Below, one piece after another: positions 42,847 through 56,320 of a DNA stretch of 64,000 nt. Under the pieces are notes generated by a model. The model was not told where the DNA came from, ran no database searches, and was given only the letters and a program-made list of their open reading frames with translations. The stretch comes from Strongylocentrotus droebachiensis. Taxonomy: Eukaryota > Echinodermata > Echinoidea > Camarodonta > Strongylocentrotidae. The translations under genes and the position numbers were made by a program. The stretch lies in NCBI GenBank assembly GCA_035222895.1, contig JAVYIG010000897.1, positions 1 through 64,000 on the forward strand, given 5' to 3'. Position 1 is the stretch's first letter; each line of letters opens with the position of its first letter.

Positions 42847-45800
42847 ATGAACAGGAAAACGAGTGGGGTCCCAGCTTCGACAAGTGTCACCAAGGCCAAG
42901 CAAACAACTCTATTTCAGAACTGGAGTTCGGGACAAAATGTTCGACAAAATCAAGGTTTTTATATAATTTTTTAAAAGTCTTTTGTGTTATGATAATGTA
43001 ACAGTATTACTGTTGATATAATTATATCAAGCCTCTACCTATTCTTCATTGTCTTTTTTGTATCGACTCAATCTGCGAAGGATACTTTACTGTTAGTGAA
43101 TTACAAATACAATGTTTACAACTCCGCAGTTCTCCAACTTCCAAGAGTCCAAACCTGGAGAAGGGCTGTCAGAAGAAGAACTTGAATAAGTGATACATAC
43201 ACAGACAGTTGTCGGTGAGAGTCAAACGGAAATCCGCAGCTCGTTTGTGTGTGTGTGTCAGTGTGTGTAATTTGGGTTTTTAATTTTAGGGACCGCGACC
43301 GATCTTTAAGTTTAACGTCATCATTCGAAAGACGTGACCCAGTCTCCAGCCAAGGGCCGCTGAGTCAGTTTATAGGCAAAGACAGAGAGCTGACTGTACC
43401 ACAGACATACTTACCGCTACGGCGCTAGACCAACCCACATCTACGTGTACTCATGCAAGGCTTAGAATCTAGCTCTCGCAGTTCTTTGCCAAGTGGAGAA
43501 TTTCAATAAGAATATAATTTTTAATAATAAGAAGATTCAGCCGAGGTTTTTTCAATGTTTTAATGTTTCGGCAGCAAGGTGGCCAGATTGAATCTATTTT
43601 TACAAATTCGATGTTGAAGTAACTTTTTTGCCAAAATTAATGTTATTTTTGCTCGCTTTATCATATGCTTTGCATTTTGCTCATGAGCTATTATGAGTAT
43701 GACATTTATAAACAGGATGGTTGATATTAAGCCACCCGAAACATTGTCCGATTATTTTTAGCTCGCTCACTTGAAACTCATTTGTGAAGTTTATATGTAC
43801 AGGATGGTTGATATTATATTCAGCCATCAGGCCTCACCCCCCCCCCCCCCCCCCCCTCCTCATTAAAATACATACTGTATATGCTAGCTCATATGCTCAT
43901 GATTTCCCTTTGTAGATCTATTTAGATCTACATGTAGACTGTTGTGATATTTCTGCCATACCGGTAATACTTTTAGTTATTGCTACCCACCCACACTGTA
44001 TGGCCAAATATCAGAAAAACAATGCAAATTATAAAATTAGAAGTGCACAGTAAGCCTTATAGGTTATCATTAGACATTAAAAAAAAAGCAGTTTTATCTT
44101 TTATATAAAAAAAGAATATAGGGCATATATTGATTAAATAAGTGTTGTGGGTGAAGAAGGAATCACACACTTTCTCTCTTTCTAGATCAACAAAATGAGA
44201 TGGATGACCAGCTTGATGAAGAGACACTCCTTGCAGCCTGCGAGGAGTGGGACATGGAAGAACTGCTCAATTCCTCTTCCTCTGGCCCCCCTCCGCCTCC
44301 ACAGGCTACACCCCTGGAGGATCTTCCTGGATTTGATGTCTCCGCCGGCAACATCTACATCTACCCTATCAACTACCCCCTCAGGGATTATCAGTTTAAT
44401 ATCGTCCGCCAGGCCCTCTTTAAGAACACCCTGGTTACACTACCCACCGGTTTAGGCAAGACGTTCATTGCTGCCGTTGTCATGTATAACTTCTATCGGT
44501 CAGTACATAGTTTTTTCTTGACATCCTTCTTGTTGTTGTCTTCAACTCTTTCATTCGTCTTGTGCGATCATATTGTCTTTTTCTGATTTCATTTTTGAAA
44601 ATTCTTTCAATTTTTTTTTCCTTTTCTGACACCTCCATTTGACTTATTTTCCTATTTGTTGTCATTTACTTTTTGTCTTTCTTTTTGTACTGATTTTGTT
44701 TTCATCATTGTTTCTTCTCTTTTTGATGCCATATCTTTGTAAGTGACTTTAGTCCCATAAAACATATCTCTGTACATTGCTGTGTATTGTTTGTGGTCCC
44801 CTGGAGAAGTCTCCCGATTGTGAACTACAAGGTATGAGGTTTGATCCCTGTCACAGCACTAATTTCCTTTGGCAAGACATTAATCTACATTTGCCACACT
44901 CCATCCAGGGGGGGGGGGGAATTGTTTTTTGTTTTTGTTTTTATTGTTTCACATTCCACAAAATAACAGTTTACATATTATTAAGGTCAGAAAGATAAAG
45001 CATGAAGAAAAAAAAAATGATGGCAGTAAATACTCGGTAAAGTGAAATATGAGGAACCTATAACAAAGCAATGCTTGTATAATATAGGTTCCCATACCAA
45101 TTATTGTATAAAAAGTTCCAATGCAATGAAAAAAAGACGGTGGGAACATGGTACGAATAAATTCCTTGAAATGCTAGGGTGCCATAGTGGCAGCCATGCT
45201 AAAGCTGGGGGAAATTATAATTCAATCTTAGCTTCAAATGTTTTCTCTCCTCAATGACAGGTGGTATCCTAGAGGAAAGATTGTGTTCATGGCTCCAACC
45301 AAGCCCCTGGTCTTTCAGCAGATTGAAGCCTGCTTCAACATTATGGGTATACCTCAAGAAGATATGGTAGAAATGACTGGTAAGTCTCTTTACCTTTAAT
45401 ATCCTCTCCCTCTTTTTTCTCTCTGTCTCTCCCGCTATCTCACTTTTCCTGTATTTTTCTTTTTCTCATCTCTATCTCTGTCTGTCTGTCTGTCTCTGTC
45501 TCTCTCTCTCTCTCTCTCTGTCTCTGTCTCTCTCAGTCTCTCCCGCTATCTCTCCCGCTATCTCTCTATTCCTCTATTTTTCTCTTTCTCATCTGTATCT
45601 CTCTTTCTCTGTCTGTCTCTCACTCTCTCTCTCTCTCTCTCTCTGTGTCTCTCTCTGTGTCTCTCTCTGTCTCTCTTGTTGTTTCTCTCTCTTTCTGCCT
45701 TATACTCTTTCTCTAACTATTTAACATAGGCACACACTTTCAGAGCCTGGTCGATTCAAAATTAATACATACTCATTGCTCAGCAGAACTACATGTATGC

Positions 45801-48800
45801 AAAGCATGGATTTTCATAAGCTTTCCACCCATATTTGACTTTTTATTCTGACAAAATTCCTATCAAAACTAACTCCTGCTTCCTTCAGTTTTCTGATAGT
45901 GGTGGAGTTTTCATACTTGTCCAGCTAGTAAGAAGGCTATGAGTGCTTGTCTTGGGGGATATATGGCCAAACAAAATGTAGGGGTCATTGACTTGCTATT
46001 AATCGGGAACTGCCAATTCATTTAATTTCATTTCATTTATTTCCAATCACTGTGCAAGGGTCAAGGGTCATATCAAGGTCATGTCACACTCCCTATAGCA
46101 CCATATACAGTCAAACCTGCTTTTAATAGTGACTACCTGTCTACAAAGACCACATTTTTTGTTTCCCTTGAAAATGGTTTCTCATTGAAACATTTACTAA
46201 ATGAACCTGTCTACAAAGACCACTTTTTGTGTTTCCCTTGGGCGGTTGATATAGACAGGTTTGACTATATTATGAAATCTGACTATGCTTTCCATGATCT
46301 CTAATATGGCAGGAAACATGCATCCACCTGAAAGGAAGAAAAGTTGGCAGCTGCAGAGGGTGTTCTTCTTGACCCCCCAGGTCATGACCAATGACCTCAG
46401 TAGAAGGGCGTGTCCTGCAACCAACGTGAAGTGTGTGATAGTGGATGAGGCACACAAAGCTCTCGGTAACCACGCTTACTGCCAGGTGAAGATGAAAGCT
46501 TCCTTGTTTAATGCCACAGTCACACCGTCAAATCAACCCCAAATTGTCAGATTTTGAGCCGTTCGGGTAATTTGATATAGTGTTTGGTCTGTTGCAGGTT
46601 TAATGTCTGGTGTCATCTGTGTGACTGTGGTATTAATTACATGTTATGAATTTTTTTAAAGGATTGAATATATCTAATGATGTTATTTTGAGTGATCATG
46701 CCTATCATAAATTTGTTTGCAGTGTCTTTAAAGGTAATACAAAGTTTCGGGAAATTTTGAAATTTGGTGGATAATAATTCTTTACAATTTTAATATAATT
46801 GGATACCCCTGTGGATGTATTATAAGCTCTAGAAAATTTAGCCCCTAAAACACTTCTGTTTTCGAGAAAAATTGAATATACAAATTTACCGGTGCTCCCG
46901 GTAAATTTTGATAAATTTCAAATAGCGCCTACAGCCGTACAATGGTAGCTGCGACCATGAAAATCTCAGAATTATGTAGTTCTGATATATAATTCCCAAA
47001 CGGAAATAGCTAATCGGTCGATTTTAGTCAAAAACATTGTTTTATAGCTTAATTAATATATTAACCTTGAGAGGGAGCTATACAACATAAAGAGTTTATT
47101 ATTTACAATTTCATAACTTTAGACTCGATTTCAACCGCGACAACGATCAATGAATATTATAGGATCGCATATATGCTTCCAATATGTTCATTTGAACCAA
47201 ATTCATGACCCCATACCAAAACTTTGTATTACCTTTAACTATCCTGATAGATGAAGATGATAATACCCCACTGTAAAGCATAAATGCAGCAATTTAGGTA
47301 TAGCAACAATAGTGTACCCACATACAGTAGGCTTACGGTTGCACCATGTGAGAGAGAGGGAGGGGGGGGGAGGATTGGGGAGTCCTGAAAAGGACCGTCG
47401 GTTATCTTTCTTTCTTGAGTGTGTGTGCAGTCCTGAAAAGGACTGTTGGTAGTCTTGAAAAAGACTGTTGGTAATCGTTCTAACACTGGTTGGAGAGGAT
47501 GGGTAGTAGAAGTGGCTCGACGTTTCAAACAGGTTGACTATCCGTCGTCAGGACTCCCCAATCCTCCCCCTCTCTCTCACATGGTGGAACCGTAAGCCTT
47601 ACTGTATATCTACATCACCATGCAAGCGGATACTTATAGGCAGCATCTAATAGTGTACCCTTTCAGTTAACAATGATAATGTGACTTTATGAATAATTTT
47701 TGTTTCGTTTGTTCTTTACATCTCCCTCTAAGGTCATACGTGAATTGTCAAAGTACACCAGCCAGTTCAGGGTGCTAGCCCTTAGCGCAACACCAGGTGG
47801 CGACATAAAGGTGAGTTATTTCTTCGCAACCATTTAAGTAGGCCATTATCGTAATATAACCAAATGTAATGCATACGTCTTTGTGCCTCAATACCAACCA
47901 CTTCAGTCACTCGCCACAAACAATTGTATCGCATGTATTTCGTATATGTTTGATCATAAAAATGTCACAGCTATCATTCTTCTTTTTTCAGAGAGTACTT
48001 TGATTTATGGAAATAAATGACTAAAGATGAATGGTACTACACTGTACATGATCAAATATTTGTGTTGAAGAGAGTGACATATGTAGGGTGTTGGTCTTGC
48101 ACACAATGAAAAATAATGAATTCTGTTGGGTAGCGTGCCAGAGATGCAGATTATGACAGAGATGATTGACTTTCTGTTCATTTGTACAAGATGAAAAGCA
48201 TAGGTATGCCTTTCTTCCACACTACTCTCCAAAATAAAAGAGATAATTCCTTGATAATTTCTCATCTTTACAGGCAGTTAATCAGGTCCTCAGCAACCTT
48301 CTAATATCCCACATTGAGATTCGATCAGAGGACTCGATAGATATCAAGCAGTACGTCCATGAACGGAAGGTGGAGAAAATAGTTGTTCCTCTTGGTGATG
48401 AGCTCAAGCAGGTCAAAGAACAGTATCTTCAGGTAACAGCCACAACCCTTCACTTCCATTTCAGTTATAGTGAAATTCATTGCTAACCCATAGCAGTTCA
48501 GTGTCGCCTTAAAGGTATAGACTAGTTTTGGAGACGCCCCCCTCTCTAAAAATAAAATGGAAGCTCTTATTACCAATCATGTGAAAGAATATGTTTTGAC
48601 TAATACGTGATGATACAAATTTTGCCAGGAAACCGCATACTAATTGATATATTTGGTAAATTACTATATCTATCCTGACTGGACAGATATTGCGTAGTCC
48701 CATATACCGGTACATCTTTCTGTGTACAGTGCTTGTAACTTTACCAAGACTGGGCCAAATTTCTTATCATTTTGATGATTCCAGAACTTTGCAGTACACA

Positions 48801-49935
48801 CCAATATTTATATGCTAGATGATCAACCTTTTCTGATCGATTCCACAACCTTTCTTTTACAATGCAATCGCATGACCAGAACTGGTCTATAACTTTAAGC
48901 GTTGCTTTAGCATTATCTTTTGATCCAGAGTATTATGAATTACATTTATATATGAGCAGAAGACCAAAAATCATAGAAACTTTTTGTTTCTTTTGCAATA
49001 CATTGTGCCGTTCATGAATTATAGCAATTTAATTGAAAATAAGCATTCAAGTATCTACAGTGGCAGTGCAGAGTTGAATCCCTTCTTTTGTTTATATGTG
49101 TTGCATATTACATTTACTCTATGAATATATGTTCTGTCATCTGGAGGAGGGGGTGGAGTAGGTTGAGATGAGGATTTGAATAGAAGGCAAAAATATTCTT
49201 ATTCTTCATGATAATATGAGAAGGTCATTTGAGACCATTACCTTAAAGGAAGGGTATTTAACCAACCTCACTACCACTGCTGTTATGTCGAACTTAAGTC
49301 GAACTTAACTCTAAATTGGAATTAAACATTATGGAGAACCATTTGTAGCGATAAGATAAAATATATTCAAAAGCATCTACATGCTAAATTCACCATCAGG
49401 AACATGAAATCTCCTTAATAATAGAAAATATGAATGATTTGAATCAACATTTTATGCCTTTTAAAATAACTTTTACAAAATATGTTCTAAGATGCTATTC
49501 AAAACAGCTTTCCATAATAGTTAAGTCAAACTTAGAGGTAAGTTCAACTTAGGATCTTTGTGAAACACCCCCCTGTTCTTGAGAATTTTGTTATTCAATT
49601 GCCAAGAGTGTGCACTCTGTTCTCTCTTCATAGATCATAAATGTGTTTGTGAATCGGCTGGTGAGATGCCGCGCCCTTTTCTGTCGTGACCCGGAGACCC
49701 TGTCCAAGTTCCAGATTCTGAAATCGAGAGAAGCCTTCAGGCAAGACCCACCACCAGAGATCACAGTAAGTTGTAGCACCTTAGTATAACGTAGAATACA
49801 AGCCTAATAGATCCCCCTTTCTTTACCTCTTCTCTTTATCTTTCCTACTCTTTCTCTTTCTTCACTATATCTCTGGGTCTCTTATCCTCTCTTTCTCTTA
49901 TTCTTACTTTCATTCCCTCTCTCCTCCTCCTCCCC

Positions 49936-49966
<31 letters not shown>

Positions 49967-52900
49967 TTTTTAACCTTTTTTCGATACATCTTTTCCTTCT
50001 CTCTTTCTCACTTTCATATTTTATATAAATACATATTCCCCATTTCCTTCTTGTTCATATTTTTGCTTTTTATTTTACATTTGGTACAATATTAAGGATA
50101 AACGTGACATATATAATTATGTAAATGATACTGTTTTAAATTGTACACTTGTTTTTAAAATGCAATGTATATTCATGTGCAATTCAGTATATGTAACTGC
50201 GATGCATGAATCAATAAATACCATACCATACCATATACCTAATAAATCTGTCACACCATTGTAGTAATAATGATTGATAACTTCTAATTATTGTAAATCT
50301 ATATTACACATTCTATACAGATATTCTTTATAACATGCATTATGATATAACAAGAACAAAATGGAAAATTGTTGTCAATACTCTGACTTTCTTAATATTT
50401 TCATTAATTTGTTAAAGGTAATGAAACTTTGTTAGTTCTGAAAGTCAAGGCAATTCAAAGTGTTTGAAAAAGTTTTCTCAAATCTACATTTCATGAATTT
50501 TTAAACAATTCTCTTTTTCATCAGGCTGCTAGGAGAGGTCCAATTGAGGGTGACTTTGCCATCTGCATGAGCCTGTATCATGGCTTTGAGCTCCTCCTTC
50601 AGCATGGGCAACGCTCCCTCTATAGCTTCCTCCTCGGCACCATAGATGCGTCAAAGGGCAACGCTAGGAAACGCTCCGAACTCATGCGGAATGCCGACTT
50701 CTCCAATCTCATCGAGACACTAGAGGCAAAGTATGCAGGATCCATGAACACCAGTCACAATACCAGCCATAACACTTCCTCCCACAACTCCAGCGGATTG
50801 TTTACGTCCATGAGTTCTCCGTCGTCAAGGGCAACAGGGTCAAAGGGCATAGGTGGATGCAAAGAGGAAGTGGAGGAGTATGTCAGCAGCCACCCCAAGA
50901 TGACTAAGCTGAAGGAAGTCGTTTTAGAACACTTTGAAAAATTTACATCAGGTAAAGAAATGGAGTTAGACTGCTGTACATTTTCAAGCTGTATTTAAAG
51001 TGAATACCAATTAGTTAGTTGCCATAGCAACAGAGTAAACACCTTGCAAGGTGTGAATATTTTGAATATATTACGTATCTTTACCCCTTCCAATCCATGG
51101 GTAGTCAATCACACCAAAGAATATAAATTGACTTAAGCCGTCCACACCATCACTGGGATGTATGATGGCTCTCTGTTTCACAAAGGCTTGCCACATGTTC
51201 CTATTATCTGTGATATAAAAGAATGTAAATACTCTGTTTGAAATAAGATTTTTTTTTGTTCTCCCTTAAAAGGGATATATGTATGTCCTTTGTAAAAGTT
51301 GTTTGCATGGAAGATATTTAGAATCATTTTGACATTGAAACTAAGAAACCGCATCAATTTTACTTGTAAATGGTTGATTCTTATTCTTAAAAACTTTGTC
51401 GCACAGAAGGCTGCAATCGTTAAAAGCCAAACAGTTTTAGAGAATCAAGTACTGCTCACCAATGTGCTTTTAGCAACAGGCATATACTTAATCAGTGAAT
51501 TTTATCTGTATATGAGTGAATGTGATTTTAAAGGGACTGGGTAACTTTGCCTCAGATTCTAAAAAATGTCCTGGATTTAGCTCATGCTGCAATCATAATT
51601 ATAAACCTTTTGGCCATCGCCTGTCTGGTTATCAAGATATCTATGATTGGAATTAGACATTTCAGATTTCCTTTTCCTAACGGTTTTTATAACACTACAG
51701 TCTATTGGGGAAAATGAGTTTGGTAAAACCGGTCACTCAAAGATTTTTACTTTTTTGAGGCACTTCATGATCATTTTGAAGTGCAATTTCTTTAGGGCTT
51801 TAGTATTACACCATAGCACAGACACTGATAACATGTAGGGCCATGCATCTCAGATTTAACATTGTTAAACGATGCCTTAAATAGTTGCTGATCAAGGATA
51901 TTTCCCAGCACGATTCTTGTATGTGATTTCAATTACCCAGACCACAAAGTAGAAGAAGGGCCGTCGACCAGCAGCAAGGCTCCTAGTAGACCCAGCACCA
52001 GAGTAATGATCTTTGCACAGTATCGTGATAGCGTCCAGGAGATCAGTAACATGCTCAACCGTCACCGGCCTGCGATACGATGTATGAGCTTCATAGGTCA
52101 GGCCTCCGCAGGCAAGAACACCAAAGGATTCTCACAGAAAGAACAGATCAGGGTAAGATACTGTTTTATCGGCTTGTATGGTGATGTAGATATACAGTAG
52201 GCTTACGGTTGCACCACGTGAGAGAAGGGGAGGATTAGGGAGTCCTGAAAAGGACTGTCGGTAATCTTTCTTGAGCTTCGTCAGGAGTCAGGAGTGACGA
52301 CGGATAGTCAACCTGGTCGAAACGTTAAGCCACTCCTACTACCCATCCTCTCCAACTGGCGCTACAGTTCTCCTTGGAACTATAAGCTCAAGAAAGATTA
52401 CCAACAGTCCTTTTCAGGACTACACACACACTCAAGAAAGAAAGATTACTGACAGTTCTTCTCAGGACTCCCCAATCCTCCCCTTCTCTCTCACATGGTG
52501 CAACCTTAAGCCTACTGTAGATCAGGGTAATTCTAAGACAATTCTCAAGTTCTTTCAGAAGTTTAGGGCCCTGTCTTTGATAAAGAGATGTTGTGATCGA
52601 TATAGATTGATCGCAATTCCTTCAAACCAGCGCAAACTTACAAACTCCTCTCTATCTTAATAGTGCATAGTTGTGATTGATATCAAGTTTTGAGAATTTG
52701 GATCAATCGCAATTGTAATCAAGACAGGGTCCCGATTCTAAAACCATTCAGTATTTCAGTTGTGCCGAAAAAACATTATTTTGAGCAAGATTATAGGTAC
52801 TGCTGACACCTATGTGTAGGAGCAGTTCCTTTAATGCTATGAGCAAGCACTGATATCTGTAGCTTAGCTTAAGCCTGGGTGATATTAGAGAGCCTTGAGT

Positions 52901-55900
52901 ATTTTGCATGAAAGATACAAGCATTATACAAGTAGCCAATATTAATTGCTATTATTTTTGTAATTATGGGCATTTAAACTCCAAAATTACTCTTAAAGTG
53001 ACTCTGTAACATTGTTGAAAGTTGTTGAAAAAACTGTACTTTTTGTATGAAATGTTACTTGTTATATTCCTTCTACTGTACTTACCCTCTAGCATGCAAA
53101 AAATCCTGAACAAAGTCTTAAACCACAAAGATATTTATGGTTTTCTTTGAAGGCGTCACTGGTCAACACCCTCTAACAGTAAATTCTCCCAACCATTTTT
53201 GAATTTTCCCAACCGTTTTCCATTAAAATAAGACATAAGACAGGCTTTTAAAAATATTTCAACTCTTAAATGTCTGGAATGGTATATAGAGCCAATTCAT
53301 AGCTTTGTGACGGTTTACATTCACCTAAAATGTAGTTAAATTGTAATAATATAGTTGAGAGGATTAAGGAATCGATCAGAGCAGTTTTTCCCAATGTATA
53401 TCATTAATAATGGTCTGTTTTCACTCAAACTTTCAGATTATCTTGAATTGTACACCTAGCATTGAAGTCACTACCTTAGCACCATTTTCTCTCTTTCAAA
53501 CAATGTTACCAAGTCCCTTTAACAATGAATTTGGCTTTTATTAAAGCTCTCATTTCATGTGAAAATATACTTTGTGTCAACCATAAAACCTCACTAACAT
53601 GAAGATATTCAATCTTTTGTTCCCTCTCTGCTGTTGCATCCAGGTGGTCAGTGAGTTTAAAAATGGCGGCTACAACACCCTGGTCTCTACGTGCGTTGGA
53701 GAGGAAGGGTTAGACATTGGTGATGTGGATCTGATTGTATGCTTTGATGCTCATAAGAGCCCTATCAGACTGGTCCAGAGGATGGGAAGGACCGGGAGGA
53801 AACGAGAAGGCAGGATTGTCATGCTGGTGACAGAGGGGAAAGAAGCAGCAGTAAGTTTACTCAAACTTTTACTTTTAAGAGGCTTGTTCAGAGCTGCCAA
53901 CCATTATGTTTTTTCTCTAAATTACGGTAGTACGTTTTTTCTTCATAAAATAATTTAAATAACATCAACCAAGTACCCTTAAATTTTTATCACAACTTCA
54001 AAAGAAAACTAAAGTTAAAACATACTTGAAGAGAAAAATATTCTCGAATAGAATGAAAAGCAGATAATACAAAAGAAAGAAAGAACAACAACAACTACCT
54101 ACCGGTACTCGTAAATAAACTATAGGTCCTAATGTGAAAGTAACCAAAGGAATGAGGAATGGATATTTGTGTGTTCCGTGTGGTTGTAAGTTTCATTTTA
54201 ATAAATTCCTTTTTTTTGTTGCCATCATGGTTCCTTTTTTGGGTTGCACAAGTTTGGCAGCTCTGCTTGTTTACATATGAGACAGTGAAATGTGGCAGTC
54301 ACTGCAGTGTGGTATTTATGTGTACATGAATGGCAAATGGGGATGAGAAAAATCTATCTGCATGTAAACACGGTCTCAAAAGAGTACATACGTATTCATA
54401 GTTTGTAATATACAGAAATGCGAGGGACACTTTAAATGTGCATGCAACAAAGTTTTAGATGCTAACCAAAGAGTCTACTGAACTCGTTTTCGTCAAGATT
54501 TCTGAAAATGGGGAAGTCATTGTTCAGGTTTTATGTGAGTATCTCCATTTCATATTCATTGTGGTATACTTTAAGAGACAGCCATGTCAAATCTCTCTAC
54601 AGTTAGACGAAAACCCTCCTAGGTTCAGAATAATTTGATATGATTTTTCTCCCACCTTGTTGCCATCTCTCGCAGATCTACGATCGCAGTCAGTATAGCA
54701 AGAAGGGCATCCACAGAGCCTTGTAGGGGAACAGTAAGTCCCTCCACCTCTACCCCTGCAGTCCCAGAATGGTCCCAAGGGGGCTCAATGATGAATGATT
54801 TGATGATTCCTCCCATCTTGTTCCCTCCTGCAGATCTATGATCGCAGTCAGTATAGCAAGAAGGGCATCCACAGAGCCTTGTAGGGGAACAGTAAGTCCC
54901 TCCACCTCTACCCCTGCAGTCCAAGAATGGTCCCAAGGGGGCTCAACGATGAATGGTTTGATGATTCCTCCCATCTTGTTCCCTCCTGCAGATCTATGAT
55001 CGCAGTCAGTATAGCAAGAAGGGCATCCACAGAGCCTTGTAGGGGAACAGTAAGTCCCTCCACCTCTACCCCTGCAGTCCCAGAATGGTCCTAAGGGGGC
55101 TCAATGATGAATGATTTGATGATTCTTCTCCCATCTTGTTCCTTCTCGCAGATCTACGATCGCAGTCAGTATAGCAAGAAGGGGATCCACAGAGCCTTGT
55201 AGGGTAGCAGCAAGTCCCTCCACCTCTACCCCTGCAGTCCAAGAATGGTCCTAAGAGGGCTCAACTGATTCTTCTCCCATCTTGTTCCCTCCCGCAGATC
55301 TATGATCGCAGTCAGTATAGCAAGAAGGGGATCCACAGAGCCTTGCAGGGGAACAGTAAGTCCCTGCACCTCTACCCCTGCAGTCCAAGAATGGTCCTAA
55401 GAGGGCTCAACTGATTCTTCTCCCATCTTGTTCCCTCCCGCAGATCTATGATCGCAGTCAGTATAGCAAGAAGGGGATCCACAGAGCCTTACAAGGTAAC
55501 AGCAAGTCCCTCCACCTCTACCCCTGCAGTCCGAGAATGGTCCCAAGAGGGCTCAACCCCACCGTCCATAAGATGAACATCAAGGTCGGAGAGTATCACA
55601 GCAAGCACAAGATCAAAATGGCCGCTTCTTCTTCTTCCAGCCTCAACACCACCACCAGCAAGAGCAAGAGAAAATCCAGTATGGGTGGAGATATATCAAG
55701 ATTTCTTCAAGGAAGTAAGAGCATTCTTTTCCACACCATCCACATATTTTTCGAAAAGAACAGAATCACCATCCATGATCTTTTCTAAGAGACACAAAAA
55801 TATATTAAGATTCCTAAAGACAACGGCTGGTACAGTCAAACCTGCTTTAGTGACAACCTGTCTACAAAGACCTCATTTCTTTGTTTCCCTTTAAAATGGC

Positions 55901-56289
55901 TACTCATAGAAACATGTACTAAAAGAACCTGTCTACAAAGACCACTTTTTGTGTTTCCCTTGGGCGGCCGTTGTAGACAGGTTTGACTGTATTCATAAAA
56001 GAGTACTAATTTTCATCCTTATTTGAACCCTGTCTTTTAGTCCACTGTCATATGGAGCACCAAGTGTCATCCTCTCTTAATCGTATCAAATTATACCCCT
56101 ATTCTGTAACTGAATAAACAAACAAAGATTATGTCATTATGAAATTAACTGGATTCATTGCATTATTCATTTTGTTACAGAATTGAAGTCATTTTTACAT
56201 GATAAATGTTAACACTTTGTTCTTCATAAGTTCTATAAATTCTACAATTAAAAAGAGGCAATTTTCTACTGCACCACCCCCCCCCCCCC

Positions 56290-56320
<31 letters not shown>

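Noticed and set aside
45405..45720. CT-repeat as a polypyrimidine tract of an unlisted exon
   Set aside because: No AG followed by a conserved FANCM segment; exons 3 and 4 join in phase without it.
50727..50850. Ser/Asn/His-rich insertion in FANCM exon 8 as a frame error
   Set aside because: The frame stays open and splice phases on both sides agree; it is a low-complexity loop in the helical insert region.
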